From assembly GCA_029259655.1 (NCBI GenBank), contig JAJDET010000010.1, positions 1 to 64,000 on the forward strand: a stretch of DNA of 64,000 bases, given 5' to 3'. Below are positions 33,127-42,593 of this stretch, piece by piece; within the stretch, counting starts at the first letter, position 1, and every line of letters begins with the position of its first letter. A model generated the notes under the pieces. The model saw only the letters and a program-made list of their open reading frames with translations, did not search any database and had not been told where the DNA came from. The position numbers and the translations under genes are program-made. Origin of the DNA: Planctomycetota bacterium. GTDB taxonomy: Bacteria; Planctomycetota; UBA1135; GCA-002686595.

Positions 33127-34071
33127 TCAGCGCTCGCGCGCCAGCTCGGCTTCCGCGGCGATGTACCCGAAGGCCATCCAGATCTCGCCCGCGACGATCT
33201 CGCGGAACAGCTCGAAGGCGCGCTCGCGGTCGCCCGAGATCAGGTGCCCGAGAGCAACACCGTAGGCGCGCGACGCGAAGTCGATCTCTCCAGCCGCGGC
33301 GTCGAGCACGTCCTCGGGCGAGCGCAGCCCTTTCCGCAAGAGCAGGCACTCGTGATAGCCGGAGTTCTCGAGGATCTGCATGTCCTCGCGGATCGGCTCC
33401 AGCACCGCGCGCGCCTCGTCCTCGCGACCGAGCCTCGCCAGCGTCATCCACAGCCAGTGACTCGTGGCGACCAGCATGTCGTCGTTGACGCGGCTGTACT
33501 CGATGCCGGTGCGGTACGTCTCGAGCGCTCCCTCGAAGTCGCCCGCGAGGTACTGGGCGAGCCCGAGGTGGTAGTGAATGTTCGACTGGAGCGTGCTGCG
33601 CGGGACGCCCAGCGCATTGGGTGCCCCGTCGGGCTCCACCTCGTCGGGCACGCCGCGCGCGAGCTCCGCGGCTCGCGTCAGCTCGACGATCGCGTCGTCG
33701 ATCCGGCGCACGCTGATGTAGCGATGACCGCGATGGCGGCGCAGGCGGTAGCTCTCCGGGTGTTGGCGGAGCGCGAGGGTGTAGACGTCGATCGCGTCGC
33801 GATACCGCCCGAGGTAGGCGAGCCGCCTGCCGAGCCAGATCGCCGCGTCCTCGGACGACGGGTCCGCGTCGTAGGCCGCGTGCGCCTCGGCGTAGTTCGC
33901 GCGCAACTCTTCGAGCCGCTCGGGCTCGATCTCCGGCGCCGCGAGCGGGATGCCGAGCAGCGAGCGTCCTTCGAAGGGCAACGGTGCCCCGCCGCCCTCG
34001 ATGACGACTCGCTGACAGCTCGCGACGGCGAGCGCGAGGAGAATGGCGCGGGTGATCCCCCGCGCGGTCAT
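33127..34071 (-). CDS. TPR-containing lipoprotein
   Basis: This 314-aa lipoprotein starts at ATG 34071 and has lipobox AVASC. TPR-like helices run through the rest (GRYRDAIDVYTLALRQHPESY, RRIDDAIVELTRAAELA, GDFEGALETYRTGIEYS, GREDEARAVLEPI). It is a protein-interaction scaffold of the envelope; its partner is unknown. The ATG overlaps the stop of the ArsC-like gene (ATGA), so the two are coupled. Confidence 0.8.
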   Translation of the reverse strand: MTARGITRAILLALAVASCQRVVIEGGGAPLPFEGRSLLGIPLAAPEIEPERLEELRANYAEAHAAYDADPSSEDAAIWLGRRLAYLGRYRDAIDVYTLALRQHPESYRLRRHRGHRYISVRRIDDAIVELTRAAELARGVPDEVEPDGAPNALGVPRSTLQSNIHYHLGLAQYLAGDFEGALETYRTGIEYSRVNDDMLVATSHWLWMTLARLGREDEARAVLEPIREDMQILENSGYHECLLLRKGLRSPEDVLDAAAGEIDFASRAYGVALGHLISGDRERAFELFREIVAGEIWMAFGYIAAEAELARER

Positions 34072-34460
34072 GCCTGGACGAGATCGAGCACGACCTCGGG
34101 CGGTCGCCCGAGGATCGCGTGGTCGCCGCGCACGAGGATCGGACGCTCGATCAAGATAGCGTTCGTCGTCATGGCGTCGAAGAGCTCGTCGTCGGTCGAG
34201 TCGGCCGAGAGCCCCGCTTCGGCAAAGGCCGTCTCCTTGCTGCGGACCCACTCGGACGGGGGCCGACCCAGGCGCCGGGCGAGCTCTTCGAGCTCCTCGC
34301 GCGAGAGGGGGTCTTCCATGTAGGCGCGCTCGGAGAACGCGATGCCGCGCTCCTCGAGCAGGGCCTTGGCCGCCCGGCTCTTCGAGCAGCGGGGGTTGTG
34401 GAGGAGGACGCAGTCGTCGTGTGATTCGGGCAGCTTCATGTGAGGAGCCCATTGAGCCAT
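34068..34460 (-). CDS. ArsC/Spx family thioredoxin-fold protein
   Basis: This 130-aa cytosolic protein has HNPRCSKSR with the nucleophile C25, and the rest follows arsenate reductase (ArsC) of the glutaredoxin-coupled type (RPILVRGDHAILGRPPE). It may reduce arsenate or act as a redox protein; no ars genes are near. ATG 34460 or 34439 could start it. The TPR lipoprotein follows with a 4-bp overlap. Confidence 0.85.
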   Translation of the reverse strand: MAQWAPHMKLPESHDDCVLLHNPRCSKSRAAKALLEERGIAFSERAYMEDPLSREELEELARRLGRPPSEWVRSKETAFAEAGLSADSTDDELFDAMTTNAILIERPILVRGDHAILGRPPEVVLDLVQA

Positions 34461-34521
34461 TCTCGGGCCCCCGAGTCCACGCAGGGCCGTGGCACCCTTG
34501 GTGACCGACAGGGAAAGAGCC

Positions 34522-35883
34522 CTAGGGAGTTCCGGCCGGAAGCACCACGACGGCTACGGGGTTCGAGAGCACGAAGCCTTCCGCCGGGCCGTTGAAGACG
34601 GCCTGGAGGTAGATCGAGAGGCCTACAGCGCCCGGATCCGGGGCGACGATCTGGATCCGCCGCACGCCGGTCAAGGGTTGCACCCCCTTGGACAGAGCGA
34701 AGACCGGGTCGGCCAGGTGGAGGAACCCGCCGAAGAGGGGGTTCGGGACAGCGTCGAGGCTCGCGGAGAAGACCAGGGCGGAGTGCTCCTCCGGGAGTCC
34801 GAACGCGATGAGCGTCGCAAGCTCGCCGGCCCGCAGCGGAGAAGCCGCAAGGAGCCGGCGTTCCGTTCCGGATTCGGTCGCGAGCGTGCTCGTCCCGTCG
34901 ATCTCGCTGGGGGAACCGTCGGGTCCGGGCGTCACCACGCAGCCAGCGAACACGGAGAAGGGGCCGGATGCGACGCCCGCAACGCCTCCGACCAGGTCGG
35001 TGTCGCGAAGAGTCACCGAGCTGCCGAGTTCTGCCAGGACCCCGTGCCCGCCGGCTCCTGGAGGCCCGCAGAACAGGGGTGGGGGAGCGTGCCCTCCATC
35101 GCCACCCGGTCCACCCGCCACAGCCGAGCCCGACACGAACGCAGTTGCGCCATTGAGGAGGTGAATCCCGTCACCACCCCGCCGAAACCGCAAGTTGCCC
35201 TGGGCCCCGCAGGCCGAGTCGGACGCGCCCTCGTAGCCTGCGACCGTGGAATCGTGGACGTAGATCTCCGAGGCATCCGCGTAGATGCCGTTGTTGAGCC
35301 CCAGGGGCAGAATCACCACCGACTGACACGGATTCCAATCGAGGACCGAGGTCTTGGCGATCTCGCACCGCGAGAAGATGACGGGGCCCGCCGCTACCGC
35401 GCGGACGACGTCGCCTCCCGGGGCACCGCGCTCTGCAGGCCGTAGGGAGCACCTGTCGAACAGGACCGTCCCACTCCCAGACACACTGACGGCGAAATCA
35501 GGCGGCGCGCAAGTTTGCAAGATGACTCCGCAAAAATGCTGGCTAACAGGAGCGATCTCGATCCCCGCGACGACGACCGTGTCGGCGGGGTCCGAGGTCT
35601 GAATGGAGAGCCGCTGCCTCAGCAGGACGGATGCGTCCTTTTCGGCGGTTAGTGTGATGGGCTCGAGAATGTCGAGGATGTCGTCGACACCTGCCAGAGG
35701 TGAGGCGTAGGTCCCGCTGCGGACGACGATGATGTCGCCCGGGCCGGCCGCATCGATAGCGTCCTTGAACGTCGTGAAGTCCGACCCCGGTCCCGCGGCC
35801 TGGTCCAGGATGTGGACGGTCTGGGCGGCGATCGAGATCGGGAGGGCCAGGATCGCAAAGAGAGCGAGCGAGAGCTGCTTCAT
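34522..35883 (-). CDS. Secreted right-handed beta-helix protein
   Basis: This 453-aa exported protein has signal MKQLSLALFAILALPISIAA. ATG 35883 has AAGGAG nine bases before it. The mature part is a parallel beta-helix (pectate-lyase-like fold, with repeats such as DIIVVRSGTYASP, NNGIYADASEIYVHDSTV, HGVLAELGSSVTLRDTDL). Cys-rich loops and a Gly/Pro-rich centre follow. It ends in a beta-domain with GVRRIQIVAPDPGAVG. Such helix proteins bind or cleave polysaccharide; no catalytic triad is evident. Confidence 0.85.
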   Translation of the reverse strand: MKQLSLALFAILALPISIAAQTVHILDQAAGPGSDFTTFKDAIDAAGPGDIIVVRSGTYASPLAGVDDILDILEPITLTAEKDASVLLRQRLSIQTSDPADTVVVAGIEIAPVSQHFCGVILQTCAPPDFAVSVSGSGTVLFDRCSLRPAERGAPGGDVVRAVAAGPVIFSRCEIAKTSVLDWNPCQSVVILPLGLNNGIYADASEIYVHDSTVAGYEGASDSACGAQGNLRFRRGGDGIHLLNGATAFVSGSAVAGGPGGDGGHAPPPLFCGPPGAGGHGVLAELGSSVTLRDTDLVGGVAGVASGPFSVFAGCVVTPGPDGSPSEIDGTSTLATESGTERRLLAASPLRAGELATLIAFGLPEEHSALVFSASLDAVPNPLFGGFLHLADPVFALSKGVQPLTGVRRIQIVAPDPGAVGLSIYLQAVFNGPAEGFVLSNPVAVVVLPAGTP

Positions 35884-35985
35884 GTCGGGCTGCTCCTTGG
35901 TGTGGACGACGCCATCGCGCTCATTGTAGCCCGCGCCGCGGAACCGCGGGGGGCGGCGACCGGCGATCCCGAGTAGGCTCGCGCG

Positions 35986-37065
35986 ATGCGCGTCCTCGCG
36001 GCCGAACCCTACGCCACGACCTCGCACCGCCTGTTCGTCGAGGGGCTCGCGTCGCATTCGCGGCACGAGGTTCGGACGCTGTTCCTTCCGGCCAGGACCT
36101 GGAAGTGGCGCATGCGCACGGCGTCGCTCGAGGTGGCACGCGCGCTCGTGGACGAGGGTCCGTGGGACCTGCTCTTCGCTTCGGACTACCTGAACCTGGC
36201 CGAGACGCTGGCCGTGCTGCCGCGTGAGCTGCGGGCGATTCCGTCCGTGGTCTACTTCCACGAGAACCAGCTCACCTATCCCCTGCGCAAGGGCGAGTCG
36301 CGCGACGTGCACTTCGCGCTCGTGCACGTGCACGCGATCCTCGCGGCGCAACGTGCGCTCTTCAACTCGCACTACCACCGCGAGGCGTTCCTGAAAGCCG
36401 CCGACGAGCTGCTCGCGAAGGCGCCCGACTTCGACCTCGCGGCGACCTCGGCGCTGCTGCGCGAGAAGTCCGGCGTGCTCCCGGTGGGAGTCGACGTCCC
36501 CGCCGGAGCTCCTTGCCCAGCGTGCGACGCGCCCGTGATCCTCTGGCCGCACCGCTGGGAGTACGACAAGGCCCCGGAGCGGTTCCTCGAAGCGCTGGTG
36601 GAGCTCGATCGCCGCGGGGCGAGCTTCCGCCTGCGCCTCCTCGGGCAGCGCTTCCGCGAGCGCCCCCCCGCGCTGGCGGAGATCGAGCAGCGCTTCGCCG
36701 ACCGGCTCGTCGCGAGCGACTTCCTCGACCGCGCCGGCTACGTCGAGGCCCTGCGCTCGAGCGACGTCGTCGTCTCGACCGCGCGGCACGAGTTCTTCGG
36801 GCTCGCGACGCTCGAGGCGATCCGATCCGGCGCACTGCCCGTGCTGCCCGACGATCTGGCGTACCCGGAGCTCGTGCCGGGGGAGCTCCGCGAGGCGTTC
36901 CTCTATCGCGACGGCGTGGCCGACGCCCTGGAGCGCGGGCTGGACATCGTCCGCTCGGGAGCGCGGATGGCCGACCGCGCCGCGTTGATCCGATCCACCG
37001 ACCGATTCACCTGGAACGAGCTCGCACCGCGTTTCGACGACATCCTCGAGACGGCCGCGGAGTAG
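35986..37065 (+). CDS. tRNA-queuosine alpha-mannosyltransferase (DUF3524 family)
   Basis: This 359-aa GT-B glycosyltransferase has YFHENQLTYP and HRWEYDKAPERFLEAL, hallmarks of QTMAN (human GTDC1), which mannosylates queuosine at tRNA-Asp position 34. HEFFGLATLEAIRSG is the nucleotide-sugar site. The start ATG 35986 is the first of the frame. It is divergent from the beta-helix gene with a 100-bp gap. The presence of the enzyme implies the organism has or salvages queuosine. Confidence 0.9.
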   Translation: MRVLAAEPYATTSHRLFVEGLASHSRHEVRTLFLPARTWKWRMRTASLEVARALVDEGPWDLLFASDYLNLAETLAVLPRELRAIPSVVYFHENQLTYPLRKGESRDVHFALVHVHAILAAQRALFNSHYHREAFLKAADELLAKAPDFDLAATSALLREKSGVLPVGVDVPAGAPCPACDAPVILWPHRWEYDKAPERFLEALVELDRRGASFRLRLLGQRFRERPPALAEIEQRFADRLVASDFLDRAGYVEALRSSDVVVSTARHEFFGLATLEAIRSGALPVLPDDLAYPELVPGELREAFLYRDGVADALERGLDIVRSGARMADRAALIRSTDRFTWNELAPRFDDILETAAE

Positions 37066-37072
37066 GTGAACC

Positions 37073-37864
37073 TCAGGCCGAGAGCTCGTACTGCTTCTTC
37101 GAGAGCACCAGCCCCGCGATCCCGAGCCACACGAAGAGGGCCGTGAACAGGACGATCCCCGCACCGCCGAACGTGATCAGGTCGTTCAGCTCGAAGATCT
37201 CCGCCTTCTCCCAGGCCTCGACGCCCCATCCGTGGACCAGGCTGCGCACGTGGAACTGAATGGTCATCCGCTGCAGGTTTCCCGGCAACTGCGAGTTCAC
37301 GAGCAGGACCTCGAACGCGAAGACGTAGGCGATCCCCCAGATCATCGGGTTCTTCACGAGCGTGCCGAGCGCCGTGAAGGCAGCCGAGTACACGGCCGCA
37401 GCCAGCGTCAGGCCCGCGACCATCGCGAACGCGAGGTCGAAGGGCGACTCGATCGGCACATCGTTCGAGAACGTGCTCGTCAGGAGATAGATCGTCCCGA
37501 AGCCGCTCACGGTGAGGAGGACCGCGACGATGAGCAGCGCGGCGAGCCAGCGCCCGATCAGGACCGACGCGCGGTGGATCGGCCTCGAGAACAGATAGGT
37601 GATCGTCCGGTCCGAGACCTCCTCGGACACGACTGCCGAACCGAACACGAGCGCCAGCACGGGACAGACGACCTGACCGATCAGCGCCCAGGAGATCTCC
37701 GTGATCGGGACTCTCTCGTCCGACGGAACGACCTGCACGAGCATGAACGCGAACGCCACCGGCCCCGCGGCGAGCACCGCGCAGATGAGGAGGCGCTTCG
37801 ACCGGAGCGAGCTCATGAGCTGCGCCTGGAAGAGGATCAGGCTGGCACGGATGAAGTCTTTCAC
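37073..37864 (-). CDS. ABC-2 type permease subunit (distal)
   Basis: This 263-aa membrane protein has about six spans (LLICAVLAAGPVAFAFMLVQ, LIGQVVCPVLALVFGSAVVSEE, RWLAALLIVAVLLTVSGFG) and the SRPIHRASVL coupling region of an ABC-2 exporter permease. It overlaps the ATPase gene by four bases (GTG 37864) and lies last in the four-gene operon. It ends VLSKKQYELSA. It is convergent with the queuosine mannosyltransferase gene. Confidence 0.9.
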   Translation of the reverse strand: MKDFIRASLILFQAQLMSSLRSKRLLICAVLAAGPVAFAFMLVQVVPSDERVPITEISWALIGQVVCPVLALVFGSAVVSEEVSDRTITYLFSRPIHRASVLIGRWLAALLIVAVLLTVSGFGTIYLLTSTFSNDVPIESPFDLAFAMVAGLTLAAAVYSAAFTALGTLVKNPMIWGIAYVFAFEVLLVNSQLPGNLQRMTIQFHVRSLVHGWGVEAWEKAEIFELNDLITFGGAGIVLFTALFVWLGIAGLVLSKKQYELSA

Positions 37865-38781
37865 TGGACCAGGTAGTCGAAGACCGCCTCGAGGTTCTCG
37901 TCCGAACAATCCAGGCTCTGAACGCGGAAGCCGCCCGCGGCGGCGATCGGGGTGAGCTCGCGGAAGAAGGCCTCGCTGTTCCGCGTCTCGATCGTGAGAT
38001 CCGTCGGGCTCGCGAAGGTCACGCTCGTGACTTGCTCGAGCTCGATCAGGGAACGCGCGAGCCGGCGGGGCTCGCCGGCGCCGATCCGGATGCGCCGGGG
38101 ATGGCGTGAGATCAGGTCGCGCACCTCCCCCACGTCGCCCTGCGCGAGCAACCGCCCCCGGTGCAGCAAGACGATGTCGTTCGTCATGGCCTCCACCTCG
38201 TGCAGGACGTGGCTGGAGACGAGGACGCGAATCCCGGAATCCGCGAGCTCGCGGAAGAGCGCGATCATCGTGTGGCGCATGACCGGGTCGAGCCCGGTCA
38301 GGGGCTCGTCGACGACGAGCAGCTCGGGACCGTGCGCGAAGGCCTGAGCGAGCTTGAGGCGTTGGCGCATGCCCTTGGAGTAGGTACCTGTGGCCCGTTC
38401 CGCCGCGTCGGTCAGCTCCACGCGCTCCAGCGCGCGCCATCCCCGTGCCCTGGCCTCCTTCCGGTCGAATCCGTGGAGGCGGAGCAGCAGGATGACGAAC
38501 TCGATGCCGGTCTGGCCCTCGTACAGCGCGTCCTGCTGAGGGCAGAAGCCGATCCGGCGGAACAGCTCCCGGTTGGCGAAGGGCCTCTCGCCGAGAACGC
38601 GGACGGAGCCGCGCGAGGGACGGATCTCGCCGGCGACGAGCTTCAGGAACGTCGACTTGCCCGCTCCGTTCGGACCGAGCAGCCCGGCGATCGGCGCATC
38701 GATGGATGCGGTCAGCTCGTTGAGCCCGACCACCTGCCCGTACCAGCGACCGAGCTCGTGCGCCTCGACGTAGGCTGTCAC
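37861..38781 (-). CDS. ABC transporter ATP-binding protein (distal)
   Basis: This 306-aa ATPase has Walker A GPNGAGKST, the signature YSKGMRQR (instead of LSGGQ) and Walker B LLVVDEPLTGLD. A C-terminal domain of about 80 residues follows. GTG 38781 is used; the ORF extends upstream but this start overlaps the previous stop. It pairs with the permease at 37073, with 4-bp overlaps on both sides. Confidence 0.93.
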   Translation of the reverse strand: MTAYVEAHELGRWYGQVVGLNELTASIDAPIAGLLGPNGAGKSTFLKLVAGEIRPSRGSVRVLGERPFANRELFRRIGFCPQQDALYEGQTGIEFVILLLRLHGFDRKEARARGWRALERVELTDAAERATGTYSKGMRQRLKLAQAFAHGPELLVVDEPLTGLDPVMRHTMIALFRELADSGIRVLVSSHVLHEVEAMTNDIVLLHRGRLLAQGDVGEVRDLISRHPRRIRIGAGEPRRLARSLIELEQVTSVTFASPTDLTIETRNSEAFFRELTPIAAAGGFRVQSLDCSDENLEAVFDYLVQ

Positions 38782-39674
38782 GAGGCGAGCTCCATGCGCC
38801 GCAGGCGCTGGGCGAGGACGGTCAACGAGAGCGCGACCCAGGCCGCGACGCCGAGTGCGCACTGCGTGACGTCTTCCGGCGCATCCGCCCCGGGCGCGGT
38901 GAACAGCCACTCGCCGACGACGCCCAGGTTGCGGGTCAGACGCAGGTACTGCAACTGCTCGACGTTCCCGACCTTGACCCCCAGTTCGATGAACACCTCG
39001 AGGACCATGATCAGCCCGAAGAATCCGACCATGGCGAACACGCGCTTCGGCGCCAGGCTCGAGATCGCCAGCACGAGCGACGACATGGTCGTGATCCAGA
39101 TCCCGCCGAACAGGAAGACGGCCCAGATGACGTCGCTCTGCTCCTTGAGGAAGCTCCACTCCGGAGAGGTGACGACGGCCATCGTGCAGACCACGAAGTT
39201 CGGGACCACGACGGCGATCGCACCGAAGAAGGCGGCCACGCAGAACTTCCCGAGGAAGTAGTCGAGGCGCGTGAGCGGCCGTGAGAAGTAGAGCAGGTGC
39301 GCCTTCGCGCGCCGGTCCTCGCAAATGAGCCCGGAGCCGTACCAGACCATCGCCAAGAGCGCGAACCCGCCCATGATCCCGTTGACCTGGAGAATCAGGT
39401 CACGCACCTGGAGCATGCTGCTCGCCATTCCCACCGCGAGCTGCGCCTGGAGGTTGCTGGAGTCCGGGACACCCGCCTGCAGCGCGAACTTCGCGTAGAC
39501 GATGAAGCACGTCACGATCGTCGCGATCGCTACGGGGCCGTAGAGCAGGATGAGCGGGAGCTTGCGGCGCGTGGCGACGGAGAGCTCGGTCGCGAACAAC
39601 GGGAAGAAGCGCAGCGGGTGGCGCGCGATTCCGCCCTTGAACTTGCGGTAGACCTCGGTGTGGGTGACGGCCAT
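38778..39674 (-). CDS. ABC-2 type permease subunit (proximal)
   Basis: This 298-aa permease has about six spans and FSRPLTRLDYFLGKF, the coupling region shared with the distal permease. ATG 39674 overlaps the ATPase stop. It pairs with the ATPase at 39674. The substrate (polysaccharide, drug, lipid) is not known. Confidence 0.9.
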   Translation of the reverse strand: MAVTHTEVYRKFKGGIARHPLRFFPLFATELSVATRRKLPLILLYGPVAIATIVTCFIVYAKFALQAGVPDSSNLQAQLAVGMASSMLQVRDLILQVNGIMGGFALLAMVWYGSGLICEDRRAKAHLLYFSRPLTRLDYFLGKFCVAAFFGAIAVVVPNFVVCTMAVVTSPEWSFLKEQSDVIWAVFLFGGIWITTMSSLVLAISSLAPKRVFAMVGFFGLIMVLEVFIELGVKVGNVEQLQYLRLTRNLGVVGEWLFTAPGADAPEDVTQCALGVAAWVALSLTVLAQRLRRMELAS

Positions 39675-40705
39675 CAGGCGCTCGCCTCCCCTTCGCGAAG
39701 GGCCGCGAGGAAGACCTCCTCGAGCGAGGAACGTACCGGCTCGATCGAGACGACGGTGCAGCGCGCGTTCTCCGCCAGGCCGAAGACGCGATCCGCGCTC
39801 GCCTGGTCGGCAGGCAGGTTCAGGCGGTACCTCCCGAGCCCGTTCTCGGCGTGCGGAATGGCGTCCGCCGCGAGGGCAGACTCGAAATCGGGACCGGAAC
39901 CGCGCACCTGAACGTCGACGCTGTGCGCTTCGTCCCCCGTCATCTCCGCGATGACCCCCGCCGCGGCCGTTTTCCCGCGGTGGATCACGACGACGTGGCT
40001 GCACGTCTTCTCGACGTCGGGCAGGAGGTGCGAGCACAGGACGAGGTTCTTCCCCTGCTCGTGCCCGAGGTCGTGGACGAGCTCGAGCATGTGCCGGCGC
40101 CCCTTCGGATCGAGACCGTTCGTCGGCTCGTCGAGCAGCAGGAACTCGGGGTCGTGCACCAGAGCCTGCGCCAGCTTGAGCCGCTGCTTCATCCCGGTCG
40201 AGTACTGGTCGAGCGGGCGATAGCGCTGATCCTCCAGGCCGACGTAGTCGAGCACCTCGTGCGCGCGCGTCATCGCGTCGGCCTTCGCGAGCCCGGTGAT
40301 TCGACCGAGCGTGGCGACGAGCTCGATGCCCGTGCGGCCCGGGATCAGACAGTCGCTCTCGGGCATGTACCCGACCATGCGACGGAGCGCGATCTTGTCG
40401 GCGCGACGCGAGGGGTCCAGGCCGGCGATACGGGCGCTCCCCGCCTCGGTGTTCAGGAGGCCGAGCAAGACCTTGATCAGGGTGGTCTTCCCGGCGCCGT
40501 TGGGTCCGAGCAGCCCGACAGGCCCGGGCGGGACGTCGGCCGTGAGCCCGTCGAGCGCGCGGACGCGGCCGAAGCGCTTGACGATCCCCTCGAAAAGGAC
40601 GACGGGCTCGGTGGGCTCGCGCCCGCCTGCCACAGCTCCATCTCTCCTCGGTACTTCGAGCTCCACCATCGCGAGCGCCCCCATGCGCGAGGGCCGCCGG
40701 CTCAT
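39674..40705 (-). CDS. ABC transporter ATP-binding protein (proximal)
   Basis: This 343-aa ATPase has GPNGAGKTT, signature YSTGMKQR and FLLLDEPTNGLDP. The first 30 residues are an unusual Arg-rich leader; ATG 40684 or 40669 would also fit. It is the first gene of the operon, divergent from the carbamate kinase gene, with 68 bases between. Confidence 0.93.
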   Translation of the reverse strand: MSRRPSRMGALAMVELEVPRRDGAVAGGREPTEPVVLFEGIVKRFGRVRALDGLTADVPPGPVGLLGPNGAGKTTLIKVLLGLLNTEAGSARIAGLDPSRRADKIALRRMVGYMPESDCLIPGRTGIELVATLGRITGLAKADAMTRAHEVLDYVGLEDQRYRPLDQYSTGMKQRLKLAQALVHDPEFLLLDEPTNGLDPKGRRHMLELVHDLGHEQGKNLVLCSHLLPDVEKTCSHVVVIHRGKTAAAGVIAEMTGDEAHSVDVQVRGSGPDFESALAADAIPHAENGLGRYRLNLPADQASADRVFGLAENARCTVVSIEPVRSSLEEVFLAALREGEASA

Positions 40706-40773
40706 TTCGTCGGGGACCGGAACGCGCTACCTTCCCCGGGTGCGGGCGCGAAGTCCATGCCCGCTTGCCGAAC

Positions 40774-41706
40774 ATGCATCCCGTCGTCCTCGCCTTCGGC
40801 GGAAACACGCTCCTCCCCGACCCCTTCCACCCGGAAGAGCAGGAGGAGCGGGCGGCCCAGCTCGCCCACGCCCTCGCGCTGCTCCATCCGGAAGAGAACG
40901 GGCTCGTCTTGGTCCACGGCAACGGGCCGCAGGTCGGGATGATCCTGCTCAGGGTCGAGACCTCCCTCGAGAAGCTTCCGCGGGAGCCCCTCGACGTGCT
41001 CGTCGCCGAGACCCAGGGCAGCGTGGGTTTCCTGCTGACGCGCGCGCTGCGCAACGCCTTCACCGACACCGGATCGGACACGGAGGTCGCGGCCGTCTTG
41101 ACACAGGTCGTCGTCGACGCGGACGACCCGCGCTTCCTCGAGCCCACCAAGCCCGTCGGCCCCTTCTACGAGCACGGCGTGGCCGATGCGCTGATGCGGG
41201 ACCGCGGCTGGCAGATGGTCGAGGTCCTGAACGAAGGCTGGCGACGCGTCGTTCCCTCGCCCAAGCCGCTCTCGATCGTCGAGCTCTCGTCGATCCGCGA
41301 GGCCGCGCGCCCGGGACGCGTCGTCGTCGCCGGTGGCGGCGGCGGAGTGCCGGTGATCCGGGACGAGCGCGGTCACCTGCACGGCGTCGAGGCCGTGCTC
41401 GACAAGGACCGCACGTCGGCGCTCCTGGCGCTCTCGCTCGACGCGCGGAGCTTCGTCATCCTGACCGGGGTCCCGCAGGTCGCGATCGACTTCGGCAAGC
41501 CCTCGCAACGGTCGATCGACCGCATGAGCGTCGCCGAGGCGCGCGAGCTCCTCGCGTCGGGCCAGTTCCCGCGGGGCTCGATGGGCCCCAAGGTCGAGGC
41601 GGCGGCGGACTACGCGGAGCGTTCGGGCAAACCGGCGCTCATCACGGACATGGCGAGCCTCAAGTCCGCGCTCGACGGAACGGGCGGGACGTGGATCGAT
41701 CCCTGA
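40774..41706 (+). CDS. arcC: Carbamate kinase
   Basis: This 310-aa amino-acid-kinase-fold enzyme makes ATP from carbamoyl phosphate. AFGGNTLLPDP, VHGNGPQVG, VVVAGGGGGVPV and FPRGSMGPKVEAA are ArcC landmarks. ATG 40774 is used. No arginine deiminase or ornithine transcarbamylase is visible, so the source of carbamoyl phosphate is unclear. A GMP-like or acetylglutamate kinase reading is unlikely. Confidence 0.92.
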   Translation: MHPVVLAFGGNTLLPDPFHPEEQEERAAQLAHALALLHPEENGLVLVHGNGPQVGMILLRVETSLEKLPREPLDVLVAETQGSVGFLLTRALRNAFTDTGSDTEVAAVLTQVVVDADDPRFLEPTKPVGPFYEHGVADALMRDRGWQMVEVLNEGWRRVVPSPKPLSIVELSSIREAARPGRVVVAGGGGGVPVIRDERGHLHGVEAVLDKDRTSALLALSLDARSFVILTGVPQVAIDFGKPSQRSIDRMSVAEARELLASGQFPRGSMGPKVEAAADYAERSGKPALITDMASLKSALDGTGGTWIDP

Positions 41707-41716
41707 CGGTCGGACC

Positions 41717-42577
41717 TCACGGGCGGCGTGGGTGGATGGCGAGCAGGAGAGTGCTCACGAGGATCAGCCCGGCCCCGGTCGCGGTCCACGCGTTCGGCAC
41801 CTCGCCGAAGAAGAGCACACCCCACAGCGCGCAGAAGACGACCTGGAGGTAGGTGACTGCCGTGGCGCGTCCCGCGGTCTCCTTCTGCAATCCGCGCGTG
41901 AGCCAGACCTGTCCGAGCTGTGCAGTGACGCCGACGCCGAGCAGGACGAGCCAATCGATCCCGGCGGGCCAGACGGCCACGGGAACGAGCGGTGGGATCG
42001 AAGCGGGTACGGCGACCAGCGGGAAGTAGAGCACGATGACCACGGGGTCCTCGGTCGCAGCGAGCCTGCGCACGACGATGTAGGCGGAGGCGGAGAAGAA
42101 CGCTCCGAGCACGGCGACGCCGGCCGCGACGGGATCGAGCGCGGAGCTCGCCTCACCGAAGAGGAACGCAGGCCGCGTCACGAGCACGACTCCGACGAGG
42201 CTCGCTGCACACGAGAGGACCACGCCTCGATGGAGCGCCTCGCGCAGGAACAAGAGCGCCAGGAGCGAGGTGAACACCGGTTGCACGTAGTGCAGCACCG
42301 TCGCCTCGGCGAGCGGCAGATGGGTGACGGCGTAGTAGACGCAGGAGAGCCCGACAAAGCCGAGCACGCCGCGGAAGAGGAGCAACCTGCGGTTGGTGCC
42401 CCAGGGGTTCCTCCGGGCGGCCTTCAGGATCCCGTAGGACAAGACGAGCGTGACGATCGCTCGCGCGAGGACGATCTCCTGGCTCGGCAGGTGGCGCCCG
42501 GCGAGCTTGACGAGCGCCATCATCACGCTGAACGCCAGCGCGCTCGCGGCCATGTAGCGAGCCCCGAGCGAGATCAC
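41717..42577 (-). CDS. EamA/DMT-family transporter
   Basis: This 286-aa protein has ten membrane segments in two EamA repeats (ARAIVTLVLSYGILKAAR, PLAEATVLHYVQPVFTSLLA, ALWGVLFFGEVP). It probably exports a metabolite or amino acid. GTG 42577. It is convergent with carbamate kinase. Confidence 0.9.
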   Translation of the reverse strand: MISLGARYMAASALAFSVMMALVKLAGRHLPSQEIVLARAIVTLVLSYGILKAARRNPWGTNRRLLLFRGVLGFVGLSCVYYAVTHLPLAEATVLHYVQPVFTSLLALLFLREALHRGVVLSCAASLVGVVLVTRPAFLFGEASSALDPVAAGVAVLGAFFSASAYIVVRRLAATEDPVVIVLYFPLVAVPASIPPLVPVAVWPAGIDWLVLLGVGVTAQLGQVWLTRGLQKETAGRATAVTYLQVVFCALWGVLFFGEVPNAWTATGAGLILVSTLLLAIHPRRP

Positions 42578-42593
42578 GCCGTGTCCGCGGGGC

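Noticed and set aside
34522-37164. Single long minus frame across the beta-helix and queuosine genes
   Set aside because: Its upper half is the shadow of the plus-strand mannosyltransferase; the signal peptide start at 35883 defines the real gene.
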